The notes under the pieces: model-generated
Databases searched by the model: none
Told to the model about the DNA's origin: nothing
Seen by the model: the letters and a program-made list of their open reading frames with translations, nothing else
Translations under genes and position numbers: made by a program
NCBI GenBank assembly: GCA_965214945.1
Contig: OZ244029.1
Span: 1,116,001-1,180,000, forward strand
Source: JAAXHB01 sp965214945
Lineage (GTDB): Bacteria > Actinomycetota > Acidimicrobiia > Acidimicrobiales > Aldehydirespiratoraceae
Length of the DNA: 64,000 bases
Direction of reading: 5' to 3'
Part shown: one piece after another, positions 32,416 through 41,210 of the stretch
Numbering within the stretch: position 1 is the first letter of the stretch
Layout: every line of letters starts with the position of its first letter

Positions 32416-33675
32416 TCAGTCGTCGCCGTCGTCAGCCAGCGCCAGCATCGTGCGCAGAAGCACGTTGGCGCCCGCCGCGAGATCCTCCGGCTCTGTGTGC
32501 TCGGCCGGATTGTGGCTGATGCCGTTGACACTAGGAACAAACACCATGCCAGCGGGGCAGACGCGGGCCAGCATCTGAGCGTCGTGTCCCGCACCCGAAG
32601 GCATCCGCCGCACCGAGAGGCCCAGGTCTTGGGCCGTGGAGTGCACCAGGTCGACGACCACCGGGTCGAACACCACCGGATCAAAGCGTGCCAGGGTGCG
32701 CACCGAAGTCGTAGCACCCTCGGCGGAGGCCAACCGCTCGAGGTCGGCGTTCAGGCGGACCTCGGCCTCCGCTAGAGCCGCCGCGTCCGTGTTGCGCATG
32801 TCCACCGTGAGCGTTGCCCGGGCGGCGACCACGTTGACCAGTCCGGGATGCAGCCGCACGGAGCCGACCGTCGCCACCTGATCGCCGCCGATCTCATTCG
32901 CGATGCGGCGCACCGCGGCTATCACCTCACCGGCCACCAGGCCCGCGTCACGGCGCAGACTCATGGGAGTGGTGCCGGCGTGGTTGGACTGACCCACGAT
33001 CGTGATCTCGAGCCATGTGATGCCCTGGACTGACTCCACTGCGCCGATGCGCACGCCCTCTCTCTCAAGCACCGGGCCCTGCTCAATGTGAAGCTCCACG
33101 AAGGCGTGAGGCGCACGGCCTGGGCACGGTGTCGGCCCGGTGTAGCCGATGCGTTCCAGTTCGGCACCGACCGTGTCGCCGTCGGCGTTTCGGATCGACA
33201 TCGCCTCTTCGACGGTCATACCGCCGACGTAACAGAGGCTGCCCAACATGTCCGGCGGGAACCGAGCCCCCTCCTCGTTGGTAAAAAACGCCACCGCTAG
33301 CGGGCGGGCGGTGACGATGTCGCGCTCCGCGAGCGTCTCGATCACCTCGAGGCCCGCTAGCACGCCCAGGTTGCCGTCGTACTTGCCACCCGTTGCGACC
33401 GTGTCGATGTGCGAGCCCGTCATCACCGGGGGGCCCTCCGAGGCACCCGCGCGCACCGCCACGGCGTTGCCGATTCGGTCGATGGTCACGTCGAGGCCGA
33501 GATCTCGCATCCAGGTGACCACCAGGTCGCGCCCCTGTTTGTCCTCATCGGTAAGGGCCAGGCGGCTCACGCCGCCGCCGTCGATGGGGCCGATCTCCGC
33601 CAGGTCGCGCAGGCGCTGCAGCAGGCGCTCACCGTTGATCGCCAAATCCGGGTGCGTCTTGAGAATGTCTGCCAT
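32416..33675 (-). CDS. M20-family Zn-dependent amidohydrolase (N-carbamoyl-L-amino-acid hydrolase / allantoate amidohydrolase type)
   Basis: The 419-residue protein has the metal-binding GSHIDTVATGGKYDGNLGVLAG, FTNEEGARFPPDMLGS, and HIEQGPVLE, as in HyuC, beta-ureidopropionase and allantoate amidohydrolases. These release carbamate or ammonia from carbamoyl or ureido compounds. A dimerisation domain with SNHAGTTPM sits in the middle, and the last ligand lies in NGISHNPAE. Substrate is not predictable. It is divergent from tlyA across a 181-base region that carries a tandem repeat. Confidence 0.85.
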   Translation of the reverse strand: MADILKTHPDLAINGERLLQRLRDLAEIGPIDGGGVSRLALTDEDKQGRDLVVTWMRDLGLDVTIDRIGNAVAVRAGASEGPPVMTGSHIDTVATGGKYDGNLGVLAGLEVIETLAERDIVTARPLAVAFFTNEEGARFPPDMLGSLCYVGGMTVEEAMSIRNADGDTVGAELERIGYTGPTPCPGRAPHAFVELHIEQGPVLEREGVRIGAVESVQGITWLEITIVGQSNHAGTTPMSLRRDAGLVAGEVIAAVRRIANEIGGDQVATVGSVRLHPGLVNVVAARATLTVDMRNTDAAALAEAEVRLNADLERLASAEGATTSVRTLARFDPVVFDPVVVDLVHSTAQDLGLSVRRMPSGAGHDAQMLARVCPAGMVFVPSVNGISHNPAEHTEPEDLAAGANVLLRTMLALADDGDD

Positions 33676-33739
33676 GCGCAGCGAGGCTAGTTGCGGTTGC
33701 CGCCTGACAAAGCACGCAGCCCGAAAGCGCGCAGCCCGA

Positions 33740-33787
33740 GAGGAGGTCTTGGCTGGTGCTCACGAGGAGGTCTTGGCTGGTGCTCAC
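33740..33787. repeat. Two exact 24-base tandem repeats upstream of tlyA
   Basis: The 24-base unit occurs twice with no mismatch. Each copy contains GAGGAGGT, a perfect Shine-Dalgarno, followed eight bases later by GTG. Neither GTG is in the tlyA frame; the second opens a frame of 39 codons that ends just inside tlyA. Confidence 0.9.
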
Positions 33788-33856
33788 GCAACGCGTACGC
33801 TTGCGGCGTGGCGATTTCACCAGACTCGCCGCCGTCCGCGGCCCGCCGGTGACGGC

Positions 33857-34678
33857 ATGGCTGGCCGAAGGCGCCGCCTTGACGTGGAGCTGGTGAGACG
33901 CAAACTCGCGCAGAGCCGTACCGAAGCTCAGCGGCTAGTAGCCGCGGGGCAGGTGCTCGTCAGTGGCGCCGTCGCGCACAAGCCCGCCCGACAAGTGGAT
34001 CCGGCTGAGGCAGTAACCTTGGCCGGCGAGCGGCCTCGCTACGTGTCGAGGGGCGGATTCAAGTTGGAGGCCGCGCTCGCCCGTTTCGGGATAGACCCCT
34101 GCGGAGTGCGCGCCATCGACGCCGGGGCGTCCACCGGAGGCTTCACCGACTGCCTGCTCCAGCACGGAGCGGCCAGCGTCATCGCTGTTGACGTGGGCCG
34201 TAACCAGCTTCATGAGCGGCTGCGCGCTGACCGCAGGGTGACATCGCTGGAGCGCACCGACGTGCGTGCTGTCGACCTCGACGCAATCGGGGGCCCGGCC
34301 ACTCTCGTGGTGGCCGACCTGGCGTTCATCTCGCTCCGCCGAGTGGCTGCGCATCTGCGCAGGCTTGCGGCAGGCGACCTGGTAGTGCTCGTCAAACCTC
34401 AGTTCGAGGCCGGAAAAGCCGAGGCCGACAAGGGCCGCGGCGTGATCCGCGATCCCGACACACGCCGGCGGGCTCTGACGACAGCCGCGTCAGCACTACG
34501 CGACGCCGGTGCGGCAGTGCTGGCCGTGATGGCCTCGCCGATTACTGGCGCTTCGGGCAATGCGGAGTTCTTCGTCCACACGAGCGTTCGCCCGGGCGCG
34601 CGTGGCATCCGCGGGCTGAGTCTCGACTCGGCCGTGCACGAAGCGGTGGCGCGGGCGCCGGCTGCGGGGCGGCGCTGA
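33857..34678 (+). CDS. tlyA: TlyA-family 2'-O-methyltransferase (rRNA methylase/hemolysin A)
   Basis: The 273-residue protein has an N-terminal S4 RNA-binding domain (RLDVELVRRKLAQSR...GQVLVSG) and an FtsJ-like Rossmann methyltransferase domain with AIDAGASTGGFTDCLLQ, VVADLAFISLR and LVKPQFEAGK. Mycobacterial TlyA 2'-O-methylates 16S and 23S rRNA and thereby affects capreomycin sensitivity. The ATG start gives the family N-terminus; the frame is open far upstream, but that part is antisense to the M20 gene. Its TGA overlaps the nadK ATG by one base. Confidence 0.92.
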   Translation: MAGRRRRLDVELVRRKLAQSRTEAQRLVAAGQVLVSGAVAHKPARQVDPAEAVTLAGERPRYVSRGGFKLEAALARFGIDPCGVRAIDAGASTGGFTDCLLQHGAASVIAVDVGRNQLHERLRADRRVTSLERTDVRAVDLDAIGGPATLVVADLAFISLRRVAAHLRRLAAGDLVVLVKPQFEAGKAEADKGRGVIRDPDTRRRALTTAASALRDAGAAVLAVMASPITGASGNAEFFVHTSVRPGARGIRGLSLDSAVHEAVARAPAAGRR

Positions 34679-35580
34679 TGGCCGCGGTCGGTCTGATCGT
34701 CCATCAGGGGCGCCCCGAGGCTGCTGACGCCGCGCGCCGTCTCTCGCAGTGGCTCACTAGCGAGGGCCACGAGGTTCGCATGCCCCCCAAGGAGGCCGCA
34801 GCCGCACGATGCGAGCGCCTTCGAGCAAGCCCGGACGCGTTCTGCGACGGACTTGACGCGGTGGTCTCGCTGGGAGGCGACGGCTCGATCTTGCGGGCGT
34901 TCGAGCTGATCGGAACGTCCGGTGTGCCCGTGTTGGGCGTCGATTTCGGCCGGCTCGGATATCTGTCGGAGGTGAGGCCGCAAGAGGCTCGCGCCGCCAT
35001 ATTGCGCGTCCTGGACGGAGACTTCGACATCGAAAAGCGCATGCTGCTGGCTGTCGATGTCGTGCGCGAGGGCTTAGGCACCGAGTCCGCCGGAGAGGGA
35101 TGCGCGGACGGCAATACCACTCAGAGCCACGTGGCACTAAATGAAGCTTTCATCGAGCGCGGCCCGGATTCCAACACCATCCGCCTAGAGGTTCACGTGG
35201 ACGACGAAGTGTTCACGACCTACTCGGCCGACGGCCTCATCGTGGCCACGCCGACCGGCTCGACGGCATATGCCTTCTCGGCCCGCGGGCCTATCATCGA
35301 CCCAACGCACTCGGCTCTGCTGCTGACACCGGTGTCGCCGCACATGCTCTTTGACCGTTCGCTGGTGATGTCTCCGGGGACGCGGCTGCGGATCGTCGTG
35401 GCCGGTCACAGCACGGCGGTGCTGTCGGTTGACGGTCGCCGTGTGGCCCAGCTCGTCGAGGGTGACGCCGTGGAGTGCAGCTCCTCTCCACACGCCGCTC
35501 GCTTTGTAACCTTCGGAGATCGCCGATTCCACCGGGTGCTGAAGGCAAAGTTTGGCTTGAATGGCCCTCTCATCGCATGA
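34678..35580 (+). CDS. nadK: NAD kinase
   Basis: NAD kinase phosphorylates NAD to NADP. The 300-residue protein has the catalytic SLGGDGSILRAF (GGDG), a FGRLGYLSEV block, LNEAFIERG, and the diagnostic TPTGSTAYAFSARGPI. Between about residues 122 and 150 there is a short insertion rich in Gly/Ser. The order tlyA-nadK-recN is common in actinobacteria. Confidence 0.95.
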   Translation: MAAVGLIVHQGRPEAADAARRLSQWLTSEGHEVRMPPKEAAAARCERLRASPDAFCDGLDAVVSLGGDGSILRAFELIGTSGVPVLGVDFGRLGYLSEVRPQEARAAILRVLDGDFDIEKRMLLAVDVVREGLGTESAGEGCADGNTTQSHVALNEAFIERGPDSNTIRLEVHVDDEVFTTYSADGLIVATPTGSTAYAFSARGPIIDPTHSALLLTPVSPHMLFDRSLVMSPGTRLRIVVAGHSTAVLSVDGRRVAQLVEGDAVECSSSPHAARFVTFGDRRFHRVLKAKFGLNGPLIA

Positions 35581-35598
35581 AAATTCGGATTGGAATAC

Positions 35599-35626
35599 TT
35601 GACATATCAAATTTACCTCTGATAAC
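35599..35626 (+). promoter_or_regulatory. Promoter upstream of recN
   Basis: A consensus -35 TTGACA and a -10-like GATAAC are 16 bases apart in a markedly AT-rich 50-base island right after the nadK stop. This suggests recN has its own promoter. I found no actinobacterial LexA box (GAAC-N4-GTTC type) here. Confidence 0.5.
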
Positions 35627-35633
35627 AGCTGAC

Positions 35634-35697
35634 CTTGGTGCGATGTTGACGGAGCTGGCAGTCCGCTTGGTGCGATGTTGACGGAGCTGGCAGTCCG
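35634..35697 (+). repeat. Two exact 32-base tandem repeats across the recN start
   Basis: The 32-base unit, from CTTGGTGCGATG to GGCAGTCCG, occurs twice in a row without mismatch. Each copy has the ATG and the first codons of recN. Because 32 is not a multiple of three, the upstream copy starts a separate, short frame. Confidence 0.95.
35643..35681 (+). CDS. 12-codon leader peptide created by duplication of the recN start
   Basis: The upstream copy of the recN start encodes MLTELAVRLVRC followed by TGA. That TGA lies inside ATGTTGA, so it overlaps the true recN start codon by one codon plus. Ribosomes ending the leader could reinitiate on recN. Whether it is translated is unknown. Confidence 0.4.
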   Translation: MLTELAVRLVRC

Positions 35698-37297
35698 CAA
35701 CCTCGGGGTGATCGACGAGCTTTCGCTGTTGCTAAACCGGGGGATGACCGCCGTGACTGGCGAGACCGGCGCCGGCAAGACGCTCATCGTGAACGCCATA
35801 GACCTTCTCACCGGAGGCCGCGGCAACACCGGGCTGGTGCGCCCGGGCGCGGAACGCGCCGAGGTCGAGGGTCGCTTCATCCTCGAAGGCGGCGACGCCA
35901 ATGGACAGTCCGAGGTGGTGGTGCGCCGTGTCGTGCCCCGCGAGGGCCGCTCCCGCTGCTATGTCAAGGGCCGACTCGCGACGGTCGGGCAGCTGGCGGA
36001 GCTCGGCCGGACGCTGGTCGATCTCCACGGCCAGCACGCCCATCAGTCGCTGCTGCGCACCGCGACTCAGCGCTCGGCCCTCGACCGCTTCGGCTCGGTC
36101 GATGCGTCGCCGCTGGCCGAGCTGACCGGGGAGCTGCGCGCCATAGACGCGGGGCTGGAGGCGCTCGGCGGCGACGAACGGGCCAGGGCACGCGAGATCG
36201 ATCTGCTGCGCTATCAGCTGGCCGAGATCGACGGCGCCGATATCGAGGGCCCTGACGAGGACGAGCGCCTTGACAGGCTCGAATCGGCTCTTACCGACGC
36301 GTCCGCGGGTCGCGCCGCGGGTCGCGCCGCGGTGGAGCTGCTTGACGCTGATGGCCCGGTGGCCGATGGCCTGGGCCGCGCTGCTGCCGTCGTCGAGGGC
36401 CGAGTCCCATACGCCGCGCTGGAAGAGCGGATCGTCGACGCCGCGGCTGAGATCGCGGACATCGCGGCCGAGACCCGAATCGTTGCCGAAAGCCTCGAGG
36501 ACGACCCAGCGGCGCTCGAGCAGGTGCGCGAGCGCCGCAACCTGTTAGCTGGGCTGCGCCGCAAGTACGGGCCGTCACTGGCCGAGGTGATCGAGTTCGG
36601 CACTGAAGCGGAGCGTCGCCTCGGCGAGCTGGAACGACGCGAAGAGACAGCCGCGGAGCTCGAGAGCCGCCGCTCGAAGACCGCAGCGGAGCTGGCTGCG
36701 CAGCGCGAGCGGGTGCGGCGGGAGAGAATCAGCGCCGCACCGCGGCTCGCAGCGTCGGTGCAGGCTCATCTGGTCGACTTGGCCATGAGCGCGGCTCGCT
36801 TCGAGATTGCTGTGGACGGAGCCGCTGGCGACCGCGTGAGGTTCCTGCTCGCCGCCAATCCGGGCCACGAGCCGAGGCCTCTGGCCCGCACCGCTAGCGG
36901 CGGCGAGCTGGCTCGGGCGATGCTGGCGCTGCGCCTCGTGCTCGTGGAGGGTCCGCCGACACTGGTGTTCGACGAGGTGGACGCCGGTGTGGGCGGTGCC
37001 GCAGCTCATGCTGTCGGGCGGAGCCTGGCGGCGCTCACCGGCGAGCATCAGGTGCTGGTCGTGACACACTTGGCACAGGTGGCAGCCCATGCCGATCACC
37101 ATGTGCTAGTTGAGAAGTCCGACGACGGTGCGGCGCGCTCGGCGGGTGCGCGCATTCTGGATGACAACGAGCGGATGACCGAGATGTCACGGATGCTGTC
37201 TGGGTCGCCACATTCGGCTGCCGCGAGGCGCCACGCGCAGGAGCTTCGCACCGCTGCCGAATCGGCGCGCGCCTCGGAGCCCGCGCAGGGCAGCTAG
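35675..37297 (+). CDS. recN: DNA repair protein RecN
   Basis: An SMC-like ATPase of 540 residues for double-strand break repair. Walker A is TGETGAGKTLIVNAI (about residue 26), a coiled coil fills the middle, and the ABC signature and Walker B are TASGGELARAMLAL and TLVFDEVDAGVGG with a downstream VVTHLAQVAAHADHH. It starts MLTELAVRNLGVIDEL, the usual RecN N-terminus. The translation-start region has been tandemly duplicated just upstream. Confidence 0.95.
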   Translation: MLTELAVRNLGVIDELSLLLNRGMTAVTGETGAGKTLIVNAIDLLTGGRGNTGLVRPGAERAEVEGRFILEGGDANGQSEVVVRRVVPREGRSRCYVKGRLATVGQLAELGRTLVDLHGQHAHQSLLRTATQRSALDRFGSVDASPLAELTGELRAIDAGLEALGGDERARAREIDLLRYQLAEIDGADIEGPDEDERLDRLESALTDASAGRAAGRAAVELLDADGPVADGLGRAAAVVEGRVPYAALEERIVDAAAEIADIAAETRIVAESLEDDPAALEQVRERRNLLAGLRRKYGPSLAEVIEFGTEAERRLGELERREETAAELESRRSKTAAELAAQRERVRRERISAAPRLAASVQAHLVDLAMSAARFEIAVDGAAGDRVRFLLAANPGHEPRPLARTASGGELARAMLALRLVLVEGPPTLVFDEVDAGVGGAAAHAVGRSLAALTGEHQVLVVTHLAQVAAHADHHVLVEKSDDGAARSAGARILDDNERMTEMSRMLSGSPHSAAARRHAQELRTAAESARASEPAQGS

Positions 37298-37385
37298 GTG
37301 GTCGGCCAGCAGACCGCGACGGTGCGGGCGCGGCCGGAAGAGCTGTCAAATCCGAGCTGCCGGCGGCCGTTAGCATGAGGCCCCG

Positions 37386-39053
37386 ATGACTGCGCATGTC
37401 TTCGTAACCGGGGGAGTCGTGAGCGGTCACGGCAAGGGCCTGACCGCAGCCTCGCTGGGCCGGCTTCTCAAGGCCCGAGGCTTGACAGTCACGATGCTCA
37501 AGCTCGACCCCTACCTCAACGTGGACGCGGGCACGATGAACCCCTACGAGCATGGCGAGGTGTTCGTCACCGACGACGGCGGCGAGACCGACCTCGACCT
37601 CGGACACTATGAGCGCTTCATCGATGTCAGCCTGACTCGGGCATCCAACGCCACGACTGGCTCGATCTACTCCGAGGTGGTCGCTGCGGAGCGGCGCGGT
37701 GACTATCTCGGCAAGACGGTTCAGGTGATCCCTCACATCACCGATGAGATAAGGCGCTGCATCAGCCGGCTGGCGACCGACGACATCGACGTGCTCATCA
37801 CCGAGGTGGGAGGCACAGTCGGCGACATCGAGATCCTGCCGTTCCTGGAAGCGATCCGCCAGTTCCGCTTCGACGCGGGCCGCGGCAACGTCTGTTACGT
37901 GCACGTCACACTGGTGCCATACATCGGCCCGTCCGGCGAGCAAAAAACCAAGCCGACCCAGCACTCCGTCACCGAACTGCGCTCGCGCGGGCTGCAGCCC
38001 GACGCCATCGTCTGCCGCAGCAACGAGCCTTTGTCGCCTGAGCTGGTGCGCAAGATCTCCAGCCTCTGCGATGTCGCTCCCGGCGCGGTCGTGAGCTGCC
38101 CTGACGCCGACGACCTGTATGAGATCCCGCTGATGCTTCACGAGGCGGGGCTTGACGAGGTGGTGTGCCGGCGTCTCGGGATCGGAGGCCAGCCGGTGCA
38201 GCTCGACACGTGGACGGAACTCGTGAACCGCGTCCGCAAGGCTTCCGCTCCGGTGGCGATCGCCCTGATTGGCAAGTACGTGAGCCTCCCCGACGCGTAT
38301 CTCTCGGTGATCGAGGCGCTGAAGCATGCCGCCATTGCGCACGGCGGGGAAGTGCGCGTCGAATGGGTCCAGGCCGAGGAGCTGTGCGAGGAGTCCGCCG
38401 CTAGGCGCTTGCACGACGTAGACGGCATCGTCATACCCGGCGGTTTCGGGGAGCGGGGCATCGAGGGGAAGATCGCCGCCGCCGGTTACGCCCGCCGCCG
38501 TCAGATCCCCTGCCTCGGCCTGTGCCTGGGAATGCAGGTGATGACCGTCGAGTACGCCCGCAACGTGCTCGGCCTGACCGGTGCCAACTCCACCGAGTTC
38601 GATATCCGCACCCCGCACCCGGTGATCGACCTGATGGAACACCAGCGCTCCGTCACGGGCAAGGGCGGTACCATGCGCCTCGGAGCCTGCATCGCTCGGC
38701 TCGTTCCCGGCACTCAGACGGCCCGGATCTACGGCTCCGAAGTAGTGTCGGAGCGGCACAGGCACCGCTACGAGTTCAACCCCCGCTATCGCAAGCGGTT
38801 TGAGAACTCCGACATCGCCATCGGCGGCATCTCGCCTGACGGACTTCTGGTGGAGTTCATAGAGCTGAACGGCCACCCCTTCTGGGTGGGTACACAGGCG
38901 CACCCGGAGTTCAAGAGCCGTCCCGACCGGCCGGCGCCGCTGTTCCTGGAGTTTATGAGGGCGGCGCTGCGACGTGCCGAGGGCCGCAATCCGCCGCTTC
39001 CGGACATGGCCCGTTACGCGTCCGGGCCGGCAACGCTCGACGCTGCGTCGTGA
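37386..39053 (+). CDS. pyrG: CTP synthase
   Basis: CTP synthase makes CTP from UTP, ATP and glutamine. The 555-residue protein has an N-terminal synthetase domain beginning VFVTGGVVSGHGKGLTAAS, where the usual SSLGKG reads SGHGKG, and a C-terminal glutamine amidotransferase domain with the nucleophile in CLGLCLGMQ (Cys380) and the His/Glu pair in GTQAHPEFKSRP. It overlaps the NUDIX gene by four bases. A long opposite-strand frame across this gene has no recognisable features. Confidence 0.97.
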   Translation: MTAHVFVTGGVVSGHGKGLTAASLGRLLKARGLTVTMLKLDPYLNVDAGTMNPYEHGEVFVTDDGGETDLDLGHYERFIDVSLTRASNATTGSIYSEVVAAERRGDYLGKTVQVIPHITDEIRRCISRLATDDIDVLITEVGGTVGDIEILPFLEAIRQFRFDAGRGNVCYVHVTLVPYIGPSGEQKTKPTQHSVTELRSRGLQPDAIVCRSNEPLSPELVRKISSLCDVAPGAVVSCPDADDLYEIPLMLHEAGLDEVVCRRLGIGGQPVQLDTWTELVNRVRKASAPVAIALIGKYVSLPDAYLSVIEALKHAAIAHGGEVRVEWVQAEELCEESAARRLHDVDGIVIPGGFGERGIEGKIAAAGYARRRQIPCLGLCLGMQVMTVEYARNVLGLTGANSTEFDIRTPHPVIDLMEHQRSVTGKGGTMRLGACIARLVPGTQTARIYGSEVVSERHRHRYEFNPRYRKRFENSDIAIGGISPDGLLVEFIELNGHPFWVGTQAHPEFKSRPDRPAPLFLEFMRAALRRAEGRNPPLPDMARYASGPATLDAAS

Positions 39054-39637
39054 CCGCGGCCGAGCCGACTTTTTCGGCGTCTGAGGAGTCGGCGGAGACT
39101 TCGGGATTCGCCAAGCTCGCGGAAACCGACGTCCACAAAGGAAAGATGATCCGCCTCGTTGAGGCGGTGTTCGCCGCGCCGGACGGACATCGGATGCGGC
39201 GCGACGTGGTGCGCCACATGGGCGCGGTGGCAGTCGTGGCGGTCGACGGCGACGAGGTGGTGCTAGTACGGCAATTCCGAGCGCCGATCGGGCACGAGCT
39301 GCTCGAGATACCGGCTGGAAAGCGTGATATCCGAGACGAGCCCCCCGCAGAGACAGCGCGCCGCGAGCTGGCTGAGGAGGCTGGGCTCGAGTGCGAGTCG
39401 CTGGAGGAACTCTGCAGCTTCTACAACTCCCCGGGATTCTGCGACGAACTCTCCCACCTGTACCTCGCCACTGCGCTTAGGGCGGTGCCGACGCGAAGAG
39501 ATGGCGTAGAGGAGCAGTGGATGACCGTCGAGCGCGTGAAGCTCAGCGATGTGATGCCCATGATTGAACGGGGCGAGATCTGCGACGCCAAGACCGTGAT
39601 CGGCCTGCTTCTGGCGCTGCGGCGACTTAGCCGGTGA
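39050..39637 (+). CDS. NUDIX hydrolase, ADP-ribose pyrophosphatase type
   Basis: The 195-residue protein carries a full Nudix box from GKRDIRDEPPAETARRELAEEAGL, written Gx5Ex7REUxEExGU, preceded by VALVRQFR-type sequence (VVLVRQFRAPIGHELLEIPAG) as in ADP-ribose pyrophosphatases. It would cleave ADP-ribose or a similar nucleoside diphosphate-X. It is coupled by GTGA to pyrG and again by four bases to xerD. Confidence 0.85.
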   Translation: MTAAEPTFSASEESAETSGFAKLAETDVHKGKMIRLVEAVFAAPDGHRMRRDVVRHMGAVAVVAVDGDEVVLVRQFRAPIGHELLEIPAGKRDIRDEPPAETARRELAEEAGLECESLEELCSFYNSPGFCDELSHLYLATALRAVPTRRDGVEEQWMTVERVKLSDVMPMIERGEICDAKTVIGLLLALRRLSR

Positions 39638-40623
39638 GACTGTCTTCCACAGGGCTCAGCGTGGCAGCGACTGCTGAGGCCTCAGCAGTCGCTGCCGAAG
39701 CCCCTGAGAAGCTCTCATCGGAGGCGGAGAGCTTCCTGTCTTGGCTGGCGGTTGAGCGCGGTGCGTCGCCCAACACGCTGGAAGCGTACGAGCGAGACCT
39801 GCGCCGCTATCACCGTCACCTGGCAATGAGGGGGCGCACCCCGGCGGACGCTTCGGCTGATGATGTCGACGCGTTCGTCCGCGGGATGCTGCAAGACGGG
39901 CTGGCGCGGTCGTCTGTGAACCGTGCGCTCAGCGTGGTGAAGGGCATGCACCGGCACTGTGAGGCGGAAGGATTGCGCAGCGACGACCCGACCGTCGACG
40001 CGGAGGCTCCGAAGCGTCCGCTGGGTCTGCCCAGAGCGCTCACAGTCGGCGAAGTCGCTTCGCTACTCGAAGCCGTCACTGGCTCTGACGCCGTCGCACG
40101 CCGCGACCGGGCAATGCTCGAAGTCCTCTACGGCACCGGCTGCCGCATCTCGGAGCTGGCCGGGATGTCACTAGCCGATCTGGACCTGCGCGAGGGCCTG
40201 GCGCGGATCACCGGTAAGGGGTCCAAGGAGAGGATTGTGCCGCTGGGTCGACATGCTGCGGCGGCGTTGGAGCAGTGGCTGGCGCTGTCGGGACGCTCCG
40301 CGATGGAGCCGGCCCGTTGGGCGCGGCGCGGCGACTCCGAGGCCGTGTTCCTCAATCAGCGGGGCGGGCGGCTTACCCGCCAGGGGATCTGGCTGGTGGT
40401 TCGCCGCCACGGTGACGCCGCGGGTCTGCGTGGCAGACTGACGCCGCATGTTCTTCGCCATTCGTGTGCCACGCACATGCTCGACGGGGGCGCGGACATC
40501 CGCTTCGTGCAGGAGCTTCTGGGTCATTCGTCGATATCGACCACGCAGATCTACACCAAGGTGTCGGCGGAACGGCTTCGGGCGGTGTACTGCGCCGCAC
40601 ATCCTCGGGCCAGACTCGCGTGA
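39634..40623 (+). CDS. xerD: Tyrosine recombinase XerD/XerC
   Basis: A site-specific recombinase that resolves chromosome dimers at dif. The catalytic set is complete: Arg171 in GTGCRISEL, Lys195 in TGKGSKER, His272 and Arg275 in PHVLRHSCATHML, His298 in LLGHSSISTTQIYTKV and nucleophile Tyr307. A SAM-like core-binding domain lies at about 30-125. The first 28 residues are extra and low in complexity. Its place between the NUDIX gene and scpAB, with no integrase-type cargo, favours the housekeeping Xer role over a phage integrase. Confidence 0.9.
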   Translation: MRLSSTGLSVAATAEASAVAAEAPEKLSSEAESFLSWLAVERGASPNTLEAYERDLRRYHRHLAMRGRTPADASADDVDAFVRGMLQDGLARSSVNRALSVVKGMHRHCEAEGLRSDDPTVDAEAPKRPLGLPRALTVGEVASLLEAVTGSDAVARRDRAMLEVLYGTGCRISELAGMSLADLDLREGLARITGKGSKERIVPLGRHAAAALEQWLALSGRSAMEPARWARRGDSEAVFLNQRGGRLTRQGIWLVVRRHGDAAGLRGRLTPHVLRHSCATHMLDGGADIRFVQELLGHSSISTTQIYTKVSAERLRAVYCAAHPRARLA

Positions 40624-41153
40624 GCCGAGTACTGAGGCGCACAGCGCATCTGTGGAGGCGGTTTCTGGGATCGCTCGACCCCGCAGGGCCGTCGCCCGCC
40701 GAAGAGCGCTTCGCCGCTGCTGTGCTGTCGCCGCAGGAGCAAACGCTGTGGCGGCGCATGTCGGGCCCGGATCGGCGCCACGCCGCCGATGTTGCCCGCC
40801 GGGTTCAGCAGAACCTAGGCGACGCGGGCACCAACGAGGCGGTGCTGGCCGCCGCGCTGTTGCACGACGTGGGAAAGATCGAGGCGGGCCTGGGAACAGC
40901 CGGCCGGGTGTTCGCCACACTGTGCGCGGGTGCTGCTGGACGAGCGCGCGCCGCGGGTTGGCACGACCGACCCGGCTGGCTCGGTCGAGTCGGCCGCTAC
41001 ACGCGCCACGGCGACATCGGTGCCGAACTGCTGACGGCCGCCGGAAGTCACCCGACGGCGGTGGCTTGGGCGGCCCAGCACCACAGGGATCCCGATCACT
41101 GGACGCTTCCGACGGAACTGGCTGCCGCTCTCAGCGCCGCTGACAATGACTGA
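40620..41153 (+). CDS. HD-domain metal-dependent phosphohydrolase-like protein
   Basis: A 177-residue protein with AALLHDVGKIEAGLG, the HD motif, and later TRHGDIGAELL and AAQHHRDPDHW that can supply further metal ligands. HD-domain proteins hydrolyse phosphates of nucleotides or signalling molecules; the substrate is unknown. The GTG start overlaps the xerD stop (GTGA), so it belongs to the same transcript. Alternative longer frames run inside xerD and are rejected. Confidence 0.75.
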   Translation: MSRVLRRTAHLWRRFLGSLDPAGPSPAEERFAAAVLSPQEQTLWRRMSGPDRRHAADVARRVQQNLGDAGTNEAVLAAALLHDVGKIEAGLGTAGRVFATLCAGAAGRARAAGWHDRPGWLGRVGRYTRHGDIGAELLTAAGSHPTAVAWAAQHHRDPDHWTLPTELAAALSAADND

Positions 41154-41210
41154 CGGCAGATCTCGTGGCCGCGGTCTCGTTGCCGGGATGACGGTCGGCG
41201 GTGCCGATGC

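Noticed and set aside
33248..33856. 203-codon N-terminal extension in frame with tlyA
   Set aside because: Most of it is antisense to the M20 hydrolase gene and TlyA family proteins begin at the ATG chosen.
35581..35674. LexA box upstream of recN
   Set aside because: No GAAC-N4-GTTC-like element; only a housekeeping-type promoter is visible.
37035..38903. 622-codon open frame on the minus strand
   Set aside because: It is fully antisense to recN's end and pyrG, both certain genes, and has biased composition with no recognisable motif; it is a GC-driven shadow frame.
39634..40623. Phage or island integrase
   Set aside because: The recombinase sits in a housekeeping operon with no attachment-site repeats, phage genes or composition change nearby, so XerD/C is the better call.
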